Counted from the stretch's first letter, positions 41,871 to 54,777 are shown. The stretch is 64,000 nucleotides of DNA from Endozoicomonas euniceicola (GCF_025562755.1 NZ_CP103300.1:3597001-3661000); one strand, 5' to 3'. Notes: generated from the letters alone by a model not told the origin. Made by a program: numbers and translations.

Positions 41871-42872
41871 TTAATTTACGGCAAAAGGCTTGCCGCCGGA
41901 TGGGTCGTCCGGATCCTCTTTTTTGTCTCTGCTGCTATCTTCTTTTGTAACTTCTGAATCGCAGGATTGTGATGTGGTGGTTGTATCCTTGGTTTCATTC
42001 TTTTCTTCAGGAGGCCGTGACGTAAAGTGTATTGGGTCTATTGATACATAAATCATTCCTATAAGATGATCCAATATCTGAAGCGTACGGTATAGCGCTA
42101 AATCAGCTGTGTTATCATCACTATTATTGCTGGCTGGGTCGGCCTCCTGGGTGGAGGTTGGAGGCTGATCACCCGTTCCGCTTTCACTACCTGACTGAGT
42201 GTTTTCCCCTTCGTTCGCTGCCGGGGGGGAGGGGGCGTCTTTTTTTATTACTATCATTACCACTGCTGTGGAAGGTGTTGGTTGTTGAAGCCATGCTTGT
42301 TGCTCGCTGTACAGGTCGGATTTTAGCTGTCCCTGATAGCGAACTATGTGTCCCCATTGTTCAGCTGTCGTTGTTGTCTTTTTTACGCCTTTGTGTTGTG
42401 AGCCATTAAAAAGTGGCTTGAGTTGCCGGGGTTGGCCATTGACTTTATTTTTTTCTATGTCAAGAGTGCCTGCTCCAGTCAGGGAAAAGGCGCGGGTTCT
42501 TCCTTGTTTGCTGGCTGACAGGTTAATGTCGACCTGATATTTATTATTCCTGATCTGGCTAACGGTTACCGAAATGCCACTTTCAAAGGTAACCAGCTCT
42601 ACAGCATCGTCAAAAAACAGGGTTATTGTGGTCGCAGGTGATCCGGGCAGGCTGGTCACTGTAAAGAAGTGGTTTTGCTCTGTGTTGTAAATAACCGGGG
42701 CGTAGGTATTGGGGTCGCCAGTGCTTGCAGGCAGAGGAATGTGCTGAAATCCAACTGAATGGCTTGAGTAATGTAACAAAAGAAAATTATCCGGAGCGTT
42801 GGTTTTTGAATAAGCCATGGTGCTTATAAGCCCGACAATAACGAGCATCCATAAAAAATAACAACTTCGCAT
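41871..42872 (-). CDS. Secreted protein with acidic Ser/Thr-rich tail, unknown function
   Basis: The 333-residue protein has a signal peptide (MRSCYFLWMLVIVGLISTMAYS). Residues about 25-200 are beta-rich (HSVGFQHIPLPASTG, FFTVTSLPGSPATTITLFFD, FESGISVTVSQIRNNKYQV). The rest is a low-complexity Pro/Ser/Thr/Asp/Glu-rich region (NEGENTQSGSESGTGDQPPT) broken by one hydrophobic helix (YRTLQILDHLIGMIYVSI), ending in a charged tail (KEDSSRDKKEDPDDPSGGK). I recognise no family. It lies with the calpain-like gene in the insert between dnaJ and dapB, on the same strand. Confidence 0.65.
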   Translation of the reverse strand: MRSCYFLWMLVIVGLISTMAYSKTNAPDNFLLLHYSSHSVGFQHIPLPASTGDPNTYAPVIYNTEQNHFFTVTSLPGSPATTITLFFDDAVELVTFESGISVTVSQIRNNKYQVDINLSASKQGRTRAFSLTGAGTLDIEKNKVNGQPRQLKPLFNGSQHKGVKKTTTTAEQWGHIVRYQGQLKSDLYSEQQAWLQQPTPSTAVVMIVIKKDAPSPPAANEGENTQSGSESGTGDQPPTSTQEADPASNNSDDNTADLALYRTLQILDHLIGMIYVSIDPIHFTSRPPEEKNETKDTTTTSQSCDSEVTKEDSSRDKKEDPDDPSGGKPFAVN

Positions 42873-43009
42873 ATTAGATAGTTCCTAACGTGACTGGAGC
42901 CCATCAATATAGACATCTTTGAAGGTATTGAGAGTGAGGCTTGCCGTTTGCTTTTCTGGCGTTAGACTGTCCGCTTGAATGACTAAAGTCTGGAGTCATG
43001 GAGAAGCTC

Positions 43010-43819
43010 ATGTCAAAAACAAGAATTGCTATCGTTGGCGCTGCGGGTCGAATGGGGCGAATGTTTGTCGAGGCCATTGCCGCTGATGAACGGGTAGAGT
43101 TGGGCGCTGCCATAGAACGACCCGGTAGCAGTCTGCTGGGTGTTGATGCGGGTGAGCTGGTGGGTGTGGGTGCTCTGGGTGTGAAGTTGTCGCCGCAGCT
43201 GTCTGATGTTGTTGACCAGTTTGATACTGTCATTGATTTTACCACGCCTGCTTTTACCCTGAGCAATGTTGAACTGTGTCGTGAGCATGGCAAGAGCATT
43301 GTGATTGGCACGACGGGCTTGAGTGATGAGCAGAAAGCCCGGTTGCAGGAAGCAGCCAGGGATATCTCCATCGTCTTCGCTTCTAACATGAGTGTCGGTG
43401 TGAACCTGGTGTTTAAACTGCTGGAAACTGCCGCGCGTATCATGGATGAAGACGCGGATATTGAAATTATTGAAGCCCATCATCGCAACAAGGTGGACGC
43501 ACCTTCCGGAACTGCCCTGGCCATGGGTGAAATTGTGGCGGATGCCGTAGGTCGGGATTTGAAACAGTGTGCTATTTATGGTCGTGAAGGCGTTACCGGT
43601 GTTCGTGAGCGTGAAACCATTGGTTTCTCAACCATTCGTGCCGGAGATGTGATTGGCGATCATACGGTGCTGTTCGCCTCGGAAGGTGAGCGGGTTGAAA
43701 TTACCCATAAAGCCAGTAATCGTGTGATCTATGCCCGTGGTGCATTAAGGGCTGTGCGTTGGCTGGCAGGTAAGCCAGCGGGTCTTTACAGCATGCAGGA
43801 TGTTTTAGGACTGAATTGA
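43010..43819 (+). CDS. dapB: 4-hydroxy-tetrahydrodipicolinate reductase
   Basis: DapB reduces hydroxy-tetrahydrodipicolinate with NAD(P)H in lysine and peptidoglycan (diaminopimelate) synthesis. The 269-residue protein starts at ATG 43010, with GGAG six bases upstream; the ATG at 42998 overlaps that site. The nucleotide-binding loop is VGAAGRMGRMF, and the catalytic region is EAHHRNKVDAPSGTALAMG. Confidence 0.98.
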   Translation: MSKTRIAIVGAAGRMGRMFVEAIAADERVELGAAIERPGSSLLGVDAGELVGVGALGVKLSPQLSDVVDQFDTVIDFTTPAFTLSNVELCREHGKSIVIGTTGLSDEQKARLQEAARDISIVFASNMSVGVNLVFKLLETAARIMDEDADIEIIEAHHRNKVDAPSGTALAMGEIVADAVGRDLKQCAIYGREGVTGVRERETIGFSTIRAGDVIGDHTVLFASEGERVEITHKASNRVIYARGALRAVRWLAGKPAGLYSMQDVLGLN

Positions 43820-43857
43820 TTCTTGCTTAACAGAAGTGGCTCGATGAAAATGTAGAC

Positions 43858-43897
43858 AGTGCAATTTTTTTGTGTTTCAATGCGAAAAATTTGCACT
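43858..43897. repeat. Hairpin after dapB
   Basis: AGTGCAA(T)TTTTT and AAAAATTTGCACT form an almost perfect 13-bp stem. It may terminate dapB. It is the first of two hairpins in the 368-base dapB-carA gap (43820-44187), in which I see no gene. Confidence 0.5.
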
Positions 43898-44023
43898 TGA
43901 TTTGTTGCGTGTGTGGCAGCAGGCAGTTATGAACAAATACGTACACTTTTAGAGTGGCCGTATCATGGTAACAAGACATTAGCTTTCCGACTGGTTTTGA
44001 ATGGTACGGATTAAGCTGATAAG

Positions 44024-44058
44024 AAAGCGAGACGGTATTTTAACCTCTCGCTTTTTTT
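44024..44058 (+). terminator. Intrinsic terminator or attenuator upstream of carA
   Basis: The stem AAAGCGAGA/TCTCGCTTT (44024-44032 with 44046-44054) is followed by Ts. It lies about 130 bases before carA, so it is either a late dapB terminator or an attenuator in the carAB leader, as proposed for Pseudomonas. Confidence 0.7.
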
Positions 44059-44187
44059 GGGCGTGTCCATAAGTTCGCTGGTTGTCACGATTGCCGCGCA
44101 ATCCCATTTGTTATCCATCTGAGCATTACCAGCACTGATCGCTGTTACTGCCGTAGGATATAACAGGTCGAAGTTTGGGAGGACCCA

Positions 44188-45330
44188 TTGACTAAGTCTG
44201 CCGTTCTGGCCCTCGAAGACGGAAGTCTTTTCTGGGGCATTGCCATCGGAGCTGATGGCGAAACCAGTGGTGAGGTTGTTTTCAATACAGCCATGACAGG
44301 CTATCAGGAAATTCTCACTGATCCTTCCTATTCCCGTCAGATCGTCACCCTGACTTATCCCCATATTGGTAATACCGGCATCACTCCTCTTGATAATGAA
44401 TCTTCCAGTGTTCATGCTGCCGGACTGGTTATTCGTGACCTTCCTCTTATTGCCAGCAACTGGCGTCACCAGCTTTCCCTTGATGATTACCTCCGTCGTG
44501 AGAATGTTGTCGCTATTGCGGAAATCGACACCCGTCGTCTGACCCGGATTCTGCGTGAAAAAGGCGCGCAGAATGGCTGCATCATGACCGGTGAAAGCCG
44601 TGACAGTATTGATGTTGAGGCGGCTCTGGCGAAAGCCCGTGTTTTCCCTGGTCTGAAGGGTATGGACCTGGCAAAGGAAGTCACCACTGAACAGCCTTAT
44701 GAGTGGACTGAAGGTGTCTGGGAGCTGGAAACTGACAGCCATCAAACCGTTGCTAAACAACCATTCCACGTGGTGGCTTATGACTTCGGTGTGAAGCAGA
44801 ACATTCTGCGTATGCTGGCACAGCGTGGTTGCCGCCTGACGGTGGTTCCGGCTAAAACCCCCGCCAGTGACGTACTGGCGATGAACCCGGATGGTGTTTT
44901 CCTGTCCAATGGTCCTGGTGATCCCGAACCGTGTACTTACGCGATTGAAGCGATTACCGAGATTCTGGAAACCCGTATCCCGGTGTTTGGTATCTGTCTG
45001 GGTCACCAGTTGCTGGCTCTGGCCAGTGGCGCCCAGACTGAAAAAATGAAATTTGGTCACCACGGCGCTAACCATCCGGTTCAGGATCTGGACAAGGGCA
45101 CGGTAATGATCACCAGTCAGAACCACGGTTTCGCAGTGTCTGAGGAAGACATGCCGGAAAACGTTCGTGCGACACATAAGTCTCTGTTTGATGGCAGTCT
45201 GCAAGGCATTGAGCTGACAGACCGTCCGGCGTTCAGCTTCCAGGGGCACCCTGAAGCGAGTCCCGGACCGCACGATGTAGCCTGCCTGTTTGACCGCTTT
45301 ATTGATGAGCTGTCCAGGCATACAGCCTGA
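44188..45330 (+). CDS. carA: Carbamoyl-phosphate synthase small subunit
   Basis: CarA releases ammonia from glutamine for carbamoyl phosphate, which feeds arginine and pyrimidine synthesis. The 380-residue protein starts at a TTG (44188) with a strong GGGAGG five bases upstream; the N-terminus MTKSAVLALEDGSLFWG fits, and a TTG start is also used in Pseudomonas. The glutaminase site is FGICLGHQLLALASGA, with the His-Glu pair in FQGHPEASPGPHD. Confidence 0.98.
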   Translation: MTKSAVLALEDGSLFWGIAIGADGETSGEVVFNTAMTGYQEILTDPSYSRQIVTLTYPHIGNTGITPLDNESSSVHAAGLVIRDLPLIASNWRHQLSLDDYLRRENVVAIAEIDTRRLTRILREKGAQNGCIMTGESRDSIDVEAALAKARVFPGLKGMDLAKEVTTEQPYEWTEGVWELETDSHQTVAKQPFHVVAYDFGVKQNILRMLAQRGCRLTVVPAKTPASDVLAMNPDGVFLSNGPGDPEPCTYAIEAITEILETRIPVFGICLGHQLLALASGAQTEKMKFGHHGANHPVQDLDKGTVMITSQNHGFAVSEEDMPENVRATHKSLFDGSLQGIELTDRPAFSFQGHPEASPGPHDVACLFDRFIDELSRHTA

Positions 45331-45412
45331 TCGCGACTGACAAAATACTCCTAGCCAGCTCTGGCGCTGAATAACCAGCGTCGGAGCTTGACCACAAGTT
45401 ACGAGAGCAACG

Positions 45413-48630
<3,218 letters not shown>

Positions 48631-48634
<4 letters not shown>

Positions 48635-49107
48635 ATCGATACCCCATGACGGTAGAGGGTGAAAAAGCCCTCCGCGAAGAACTGGCACAACTGAAAGGTG
48701 TTGAGCGGCCTCGTGTTTCTCAGGCGATTGCGGAAGCAAGAGAGCTGGGTGACCTGAAAGAGAACGCTGAATACCACGCTGCCCGTGAGCAGCAGGGTCT
48801 GATGGAAGCTCGCATTAATGATATTGAAGCGAAGCTGTCGAATGCAGTGGTGATTGATGTCGCCACGCTGACGCAGAATGGCAAGGTTGTATTTGGTGTC
48901 ACGGTCGCTCTGGTCAATCTGGATGACGACAGTGAAGTGGAATACAAAATTGTTGGTGATGATGAGGCGGATATAAAAGCCAGTCGTATCTCTATCAACT
49001 CGCCCATCGCCCGCGCCCTGGTGGGTAAGGAAGAAGGTGATGTTGTGGTAGTGAGCACGCCGTCAGGTTCTATCGAGTATGAGATTGATGAGGTGAAGTA
49101 CATCTGA
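48631..49107 (+). CDS. greA: Transcription elongation factor GreA
   Basis: GreA rescues backtracked RNA polymerase by stimulating transcript cleavage. The 158-residue protein has an N-terminal coiled coil with the acidic tip (EARELGDLKENAEYHAAREQ) and the C-terminal FKBP-like domain (EVEYKIVGDDEADIKASRIS, NSPIARALVGKEEGDVV). It is translationally coupled to carB, as in relatives. Confidence 0.98.
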
Positions 49108-49131
49108 CGATGTATTGACCGGTTGATCTTG

Positions 49132-49169
49132 AAAAAAAGCCGCGCTTCTTTTTAGGGTGCGGCTTTTTT
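49132..49169 (+). terminator. Intrinsic terminator of the carAB-greA operon
   Basis: The stem AAAAAGCCGC/GCGGCTTTTT is followed by a T-run. Confidence 0.88.
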
Positions 49170-49272
49170 GTGCCTGTAAAACAAGACAACCACTGCCACT
49201 GCGGACTTTTCTGGTGTACAGCCGTTTTTAATCTATTCTAAGACGTTCAGTAATTATTCGGCGGGTTTTGCT

Positions 49273-51234
49273 ATGACTTCCCTGTCCAGAAAAATACGAT
49301 CGGGGTTATTTTTGTCATCGACTTTGGGTCATCTTCTGCAGCGGTTGTTGCGGCAGTTGTCGCAAAAGTTGTGGAGCGCGTTTGTTGGGTTGGTGTTTTT
49401 GTCATTGCCGGCTTTTGGGGAGGTGATGTCACTTTGGGTCGGAGAAAAAGTGCTGTCTTTTCCGTCGAACCCTGATTATGGGAGCCGGTTTGACCTGGCT
49501 GGTTTTTCTTCAGCCCTCCCCGGTGTTGATAAGCATGAGTTGGTTCCGAAAGTCCACCTGCCAGCCGAAAAGCAGTGGGAGCAATTAAACCAATACACCT
49601 GGGAAGCATTTTTTAACAACGTACAGTCCGCATCGAAAGAACCCGAATCGAAAGCTTTTGTTTCTCCAAGAGTCAGTGCCAGTTTCTCCAGAAATGAGTT
49701 TTTCTGGGATCAGGCTTTTATCAGCCTTGGTTTTGGTCTTTATGCTCACCAGACATTCAGTTCACTGGGCGGTTTGAACTGTTTTTACAAGCAGCAACAC
49801 CCTGACGGCTTTATCCCCAGAGAAATTGCGCCAGACGGTAGTGAGGTGCGTTTTTTTCCCGGAACTTCAATTTTTATTCATGACAATGATTCTTACGCGT
49901 GGGTTGAAGGGTTAAAGGTTAAAGTTAGAAAAGATTACTGTGAGGATAACAGTAGTAACCCGCCGCTAGCGGCTCATGCAGAGTGGCGACATTTTCTTCT
50001 AAGCCGGGACAAGGCCAGGCTAAGTGCAGTATATAACGTGCTTGCAGCGCATACCGAGTGGCTGGAAAAGAATCGAAAGATTGAAGGTGGTGACTTGGTC
50101 GGGTTGTTCACGCAGGGGAATATGGGGTCAGGCATGGATAACTTGCCCTCTTCATTTAAGCTTCAGGGTCAGGAATTCAAGGAAAATATCTGGGATTACT
50201 ACCCTCATCGGCGCAGTGTTATGGATATGGACCTGAAGCGAAATCTTGCCATGTTTGATATTTCAGCCCAGATGAAGCTGCATTACGATGCCATGGCCAG
50301 TATCTCTAAAGAAATTAATAAGAAAGAAGAGCAGCAGTCTTACCAGGGCAAAGCTAAAGAGCTTAAGGACAGAATCAATGAATGCCTGTGGAATAAAGAA
50401 GTTGGCTTCTATTTTAATGCTTTTAAAAATTGTAATAATAAATCTCAGGAGTATACATTGTCTGCTTACTGGGGGCTGTATGCAGAAATAGCCGATCATA
50501 ACCAGGCAAAAGAAATGCTGGATTACCTGGAGAATAAAAAGTATTTCAATACCCCCATGCCTTTTCCGGCTCTTGCCCGGACAGACGAAAAGTTTTATGA
50601 ATCGGGTGATTATTGGCGGGGTGGGGTCTGGCCGCCACTGGTTTATATGACGCTTAAGGGGCTGATGAAATATGCTGAGCCTGTTCCCGAAGCCTGGACC
50701 ATAGCGGTCAGTGCCAGCGAACGTTATTTGAAAAATCTTGCTAAAACCATGTTTGGAGCGGACAAAGAAAAAGGTGATATGGAAACATGCAGGAAAAACC
50801 CTGACGATGGAGCTCACTCTTGCCCGTTACCCGGAGTGGAAAAAAGAATTTATGAATACAACAGTCCGACAAGTGGAGGGGCGGGGTTAAGACGGGATGT
50901 CACTGGCAAGGACGCAGAAGCCAAAGGAAATTTTGTGGGCTGGGGCGGCCTGGGGCCTATTGGCGTTATGCAGGAAGTTGCCGTGGGGCTGGATGTTCGC
51001 AAAGATGAACTTGTATGGTATCTGAGTCGTACTGATGAGCATGGTGTTAAACAGCTTTTTATTGGTTCTCAGTCGCTGGATATTACGGTGGCAGGGAGAG
51101 CTGGTGAGCCGTTAAGTCGGGATCATATTTCTGTTGCAGGCGTGTTGCCAAAAGACTCTCCTGTTCGGCGGCTACGGATTGTTCCCAAAGACAATCCTGA
51201 AAATACAATAATAATCAATTTGACGGCTGAGTAA
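49273..51234 (+). CDS. Exported GH63/GH37-like (clan GH-G) glycoside hydrolase
   Basis: The 653-residue protein has an N-terminal signal with an unusually long basic leader before SAFVGLVFLSLPAFG (about 35-49). The (alpha/alpha)6-barrel landmarks are FFWDQAF (143-149), FTQGNMGSGMDNLP with the probable general acid D289, DYWRGGVWPPLVYM (446-459), and YEYNSPTSGGAG with the probable base E528, then NFVGWGGLGPIGVMQEV. This pattern fits GH63 (alpha-glucosidase, mannosyl-oligosaccharide glucosidase) and trehalase-type enzymes. Its sugar substrate cannot be told. It interrupts the conserved greA-yhbY neighbourhood and is likely periplasmic or secreted. Confidence 0.75.
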   Translation: MTSLSRKIRSGLFLSSTLGHLLQRLLRQLSQKLWSAFVGLVFLSLPAFGEVMSLWVGEKVLSFPSNPDYGSRFDLAGFSSALPGVDKHELVPKVHLPAEKQWEQLNQYTWEAFFNNVQSASKEPESKAFVSPRVSASFSRNEFFWDQAFISLGFGLYAHQTFSSLGGLNCFYKQQHPDGFIPREIAPDGSEVRFFPGTSIFIHDNDSYAWVEGLKVKVRKDYCEDNSSNPPLAAHAEWRHFLLSRDKARLSAVYNVLAAHTEWLEKNRKIEGGDLVGLFTQGNMGSGMDNLPSSFKLQGQEFKENIWDYYPHRRSVMDMDLKRNLAMFDISAQMKLHYDAMASISKEINKKEEQQSYQGKAKELKDRINECLWNKEVGFYFNAFKNCNNKSQEYTLSAYWGLYAEIADHNQAKEMLDYLENKKYFNTPMPFPALARTDEKFYESGDYWRGGVWPPLVYMTLKGLMKYAEPVPEAWTIAVSASERYLKNLAKTMFGADKEKGDMETCRKNPDDGAHSCPLPGVEKRIYEYNSPTSGGAGLRRDVTGKDAEAKGNFVGWGGLGPIGVMQEVAVGLDVRKDELVWYLSRTDEHGVKQLFIGSQSLDITVAGRAGEPLSRDHISVAGVLPKDSPVRRLRIVPKDNPENTIIINLTAE

Positions 51235-51239
51235 GTTTG

Positions 51240-51295
51240 GCCGGTATTGCTATTGAGACTCAGCCTGTTAAGCAACAGGTCAATAGCAAACCGGC
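51240..51295. repeat. Long imperfect hairpin between the glycosidase and yhbY
   Basis: GCCGGT-A-TTGCTATTGA pairs with TCAATAGCAA-ACCGGC (one bulged A). A second stem CCTGTT/AACAGG closes an AAGC loop inside. About 22 base pairs can form. No T-run follows on the plus strand. Confidence 0.65.
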
Positions 51296-51338
51296 ATGCC
51301 AGGTGCCGGGGTGGGTGGTTCAGCCCGGCAAAACCGCT

Positions 51339-51644
51339 TTAAAAACTCTTTACGTTAGACAGGCCTGGCTTGGCGTCCTTGTTTTCCTTGTAGATCAGGG
51401 CGATGTTGCCAATGGTTTGTACCAGTTCGCACTTAGTTTGCTTAACCAGTGCATCGATCATTGTCTTTTTAGCTTCACGGTCGCCCACGGCAAACTTTAC
51501 CTTGATCAGTTCGTGATCGCTTAGGGCTCGCAGTGTCTCTTCAACAACGCCATCGGTCATGCCTTTACCAGCGACCATGACGACAGGCTTGAGCTTGTGA
51601 CCCAGGGAGCGGAAATGTTTTTTTCTATCAGTGGATAGACTCAT
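51339..51644 (-). CDS. yhbY: RNA-binding protein YhbY (CRM domain)
   Basis: YhbY binds pre-50S ribosomal particles through a CRS1-YhbY domain. I start at ATG 51644 (MSLSTDRKKHFRSLGHKLKP), giving 101 residues; the longer frame is not conserved-looking. The core is KPVVMVAGKGMTDGVVEETL, ALSDHELIKVKFAVGDREAK and QTIGNIALIYKEN. It is divergent from rlmE, as in Pseudomonas and E. coli. Confidence 0.95.
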   Translation of the reverse strand: MSLSTDRKKHFRSLGHKLKPVVMVAGKGMTDGVVEETLRALSDHELIKVKFAVGDREAKKTMIDALVKQTKCELVQTIGNIALIYKENKDAKPGLSNVKSF

Positions 51645-51953
51645 GATTGCACAATCCTGAAGCTGAACAATACAATGGCCGGATTGCAATACAGCCATAG
51701 CAATCAGGCTCTTAATGGAGGGGTTTTTCCAGCGCTATAGGCGGCATTTAAAGCGGGCTCTTAAAAAGAGCTACCTGAAAATCGCAGGCATGCCTCGTGT
51801 AGAGACCTATATTGCCAGAGTGAAAAGTCCATTATTCTACATTCTCGCTGTTCGCTTAGCGAGTTCGTTATTTGAGCAAGTGTACGGTTTGACTCAGGAA
51901 ACCCTGCATTTGTTCCGTATTGTCCCTGTTTAAGGTAAATCGTAAGGTAAATC

Positions 51954-52607
51954 ATGACCCGATCCAAAAGTACCAGCTCCTCACGCTGCTCTCGTTCCAA
52001 GAGCAGTAAGCGTTGGCTGCAGGAACACTTTGATGATCAGTATGTAAAGCGTTCCCAGGAGGATGGCTGGCGCTCTCGTGCCAGTTATAAGCTCCTGGAG
52101 ATTCACGAGAAAGATAAGCTGTTTCGTCCTGGTATGAGTGTTGTCGATCTGGGGGCCGCCCCTGGTGGCTGGACTCAGGTGGCCGCTGAAATTATTGGCG
52201 ACTCCGGACGTATAGTTGCTTCTGATATTCTGCCAATGGACCCGATTGCCGGTGCTGCCTTTGTTCAGGGTGATTTCACCGAAGACAGCGTACTGGAAGA
52301 GATTCTGGCGGCCATCGGTTCTGATGAAGTAGACCTTGTAATTTCCGATATGGCCCCCAATATGAGTGGAGCGCAGTCTATAGATCAGCCTAAGGCGATG
52401 TATTTGGTGGAACTGGCGCTTGATCTGGCCAGGCAGGTGTTACGTAAGAACGGTGTCTTCCTTGCCAAGGTGTTTCAGGGGGAAGGCTTTGAAGAGTATC
52501 TGAAGGATATGCGTTCTTCTTTCACCAAAGTGATTACCCGTAAGCCTGATGCGTCCAGGGCTCGCTCCAGAGAAGTTTATCTGCTGGCAAAAGGTTTTAA
52601 AGGTTAA
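51954..52607 (+). CDS. rlmE: 23S rRNA (uridine-2'-O)-methyltransferase
   Basis: RlmE (FtsJ/RrmJ) methylates U2552 of 23S rRNA late in 50S assembly. The 217-residue protein has the SAM loop VVDLGAAPGGWTQVAAE and the K-D-K-E tetrad: K46 (SYKLLEI), D in VISDMAPNMSG, K in FLAKVFQG and E in SREVYLLAKG. A short Ser/Arg-rich N-terminus (TSSSRCSRSKSSKRW) precedes the domain. It is followed by ftsH. Confidence 0.97.
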   Translation: MTRSKSTSSSRCSRSKSSKRWLQEHFDDQYVKRSQEDGWRSRASYKLLEIHEKDKLFRPGMSVVDLGAAPGGWTQVAAEIIGDSGRIVASDILPMDPIAGAAFVQGDFTEDSVLEEILAAIGSDEVDLVISDMAPNMSGAQSIDQPKAMYLVELALDLARQVLRKNGVFLAKVFQGEGFEEYLKDMRSSFTKVITRKPDASRARSREVYLLAKGFKG

Positions 52608-52794
52608 GCGTTCTGTAAGGACGTGTAATTACTTTTTTCTATTGGCTATATAGATTGTTGATGACTGTCGCCTGAAAGCTCAATCGTGTATTGTTACAGG
52701 TGCAGATTAACCAAATAAAGAGAGCAGAGCCGGTACACATGCCCAAACCGACCGACTATCCCAGCCTTCAGTACGCTCAAGAGAGGGTAGCCCT

Positions 52795-54777
52795 TTGAAT
52801 GATATGGCGAAAAATTTAATTCTCTGGGTCATCATCGCATTGGTGCTGTTGACCGTGTTCAAAAACTTCGATGGTATGCAAACGACCACGCAGAAGGTCA
52901 GTTACTCTGACTTTGTCAGCATGGTTGAAAACCGGCAGGTCAGTAAGGTACTGATCGACGGTTATACCATTAATGGCGTTCTTAATAGCAGTGAGCGCTT
53001 TGAGACCAACCTGCCGCCGGCAGTGCCTGATACTCAGTTGATGGACGAACTGTTGCGGGGTAACGTACAGATTGAATCCAAGCCGATTGAAAAGCAGAGC
53101 ATCTGGACTCAGTTGCTGGTCGCCAGCTTCCCGATTCTGGTGATTCTGGCCGTCTTTATGTTCTTTATGCGCCAGATGCAGGGCGGCGGAGGCGGCAAAG
53201 GCGGCCCCATGAGCTTCGGCAAGAGTAAGGCGCGCCTGCTGTCGGAAGACCAGATCAAAACCACCTTTGCTGATGTGGCGGGTGTGGAAGAGGCCAAAGA
53301 AGACGTGCAGGAGTTGGTGGACTTCCTGAAAGACCCTGGCAAGTTCCAGCGTCTGGGCGGTCGTATTCCCCGTGGTGTCCTCATGGTGGGTCCTCCGGGT
53401 ACGGGTAAAACGCTGCTGGCAAAAGCCATTGCCGGTGAAGCAAAAGTTCCGTTCTTTACCATCTCTGGTTCTGACTTTGTCGAAATGTTTGTGGGTGTGG
53501 GCGCGTCCCGTGTTCGCGATATGTTCGAGCAGGCCAAGAAGCAGGCTCCCTGCATTATCTTCATCGACGAGATTGATGCGGTAGGTCGTCATCGTGGTGC
53601 CGGTATGGGGGGTGGTCACGATGAGCGTGAGCAGACTCTGAACCAGTTGCTGGTAGAAATGGATGGTTTCGAGGCAAACGACGGTATTATTGTAATTGCC
53701 GCCACCAACCGTCCTGACGTGCTGGATCCAGCTCTGCTTCGTCCTGGTCGTTTTGACCGTCAGGTCGTAGTCGGTCTGCCCGATATTCGCGGTCGTGAAC
53801 AGATTCTGAAAGTGCACATGCGCAAAGTGCCTGTGGCTGATGATGTGGATGCAGCGGTGATTGCCCGTGGTACGCCCGGCTTCTCCGGTGCGGATTTGTC
53901 CAACCTGGTCAATGAAGCGGCGCTGTTCTCTGCCCGCGCTGACAAGCGCATGGTAGGTCAGCATGAGTTTGACCTTGCAAAAGACAAAATCATGATGGGT
54001 GCCGAGCGTAAGTCCATGGTGATGAGCGACAAGGAAAAGAGCAATACGGCTTACCATGAGGCGGGTCATGCTATTGTTGGTCGCCTGGTGCCTGACCATG
54101 ATCCGGTCTACAAAGTATCTATTATTCCTCGTGGTCGTGCGTTGGGTGTCACCATGTTCCTGCCTGAGGAAGATCGTTACAGTCAGAGCAAGCAGGCTCT
54201 TATGAGTCAGATTTGTTCTCTGTTTGGTGGCCGTATCGCTGAGGAAATGACCCTGGGCGCTGATGGTGTAACAACCGGCGCTTCAAACGATATTCAACGA
54301 GCTACCCAGATAGCCCGCAGCATGGTGACCAAATGGGGCTTGTCTGAAAAGCTGGGGCCATTGATGTATGACGAAGACGAAGGTGAAGTCTTCCTTGGCA
54401 AGAGCTACGGCAGTGGCGGTGGTTCTAATGTTTCAGGTGAAACGGCCAAGCTGATTGATCAGGAAGTTCGCCGTATTGTTGATGAGTGTTATACCTGTGC
54501 GGGGACGATTCTGGAAGAAAATCGCGACAAGCTGGACATGATGGCGGAAGCCCTGATTCAGTATGAAACCATCGACGTCGATCAGATCAATGACATCATG
54601 GAAGGTAAAACGCCGCGTCCACCAAAAGAGTCCAATGATAAAGGCTCTGGCGGTGAAGGTGGCGAAAAGGTTGCAGTGTCTGAAGAATCGTCTGAGGCTA
54701 AAGCCCCGGAAGCTGATGATACGGACCAGAGTGAAAAAGATGAATCTATCGGTGGTCCGGCAAACGGACAGGCCTGA
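52795..54777 (+). CDS. ftsH: ATP-dependent zinc metalloprotease FtsH
   Basis: FtsH is a membrane-bound AAA+ protease that degrades misfolded membrane proteins, LpxC and sigma-32. The 660-residue protein has two membrane segments (LILWVIIALVLLTVF; LVASFPILVILAVFMFFM), Walker A GPPGTGKT, Walker B IIFIDEIDAVG, the second region of homology (ATNRPDVLDPALLRPGRFDR) and the zinc site HEAGH. The start is a TTG at 52795 (MNDMAKN), with GAGGG upstream, as in Pseudomonas; ATG 52804 is the alternative. The acidic C-terminal tail is long. Confidence 0.98.
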   Translation: MNDMAKNLILWVIIALVLLTVFKNFDGMQTTTQKVSYSDFVSMVENRQVSKVLIDGYTINGVLNSSERFETNLPPAVPDTQLMDELLRGNVQIESKPIEKQSIWTQLLVASFPILVILAVFMFFMRQMQGGGGGKGGPMSFGKSKARLLSEDQIKTTFADVAGVEEAKEDVQELVDFLKDPGKFQRLGGRIPRGVLMVGPPGTGKTLLAKAIAGEAKVPFFTISGSDFVEMFVGVGASRVRDMFEQAKKQAPCIIFIDEIDAVGRHRGAGMGGGHDEREQTLNQLLVEMDGFEANDGIIVIAATNRPDVLDPALLRPGRFDRQVVVGLPDIRGREQILKVHMRKVPVADDVDAAVIARGTPGFSGADLSNLVNEAALFSARADKRMVGQHEFDLAKDKIMMGAERKSMVMSDKEKSNTAYHEAGHAIVGRLVPDHDPVYKVSIIPRGRALGVTMFLPEEDRYSQSKQALMSQICSLFGGRIAEEMTLGADGVTTGASNDIQRATQIARSMVTKWGLSEKLGPLMYDEDEGEVFLGKSYGSGGGSNVSGETAKLIDQEVRRIVDECYTCAGTILEENRDKLDMMAEALIQYETIDVDQINDIMEGKTPRPPKESNDKGSGGEGGEKVAVSEESSEAKAPEADDTDQSEKDESIGGPANGQA

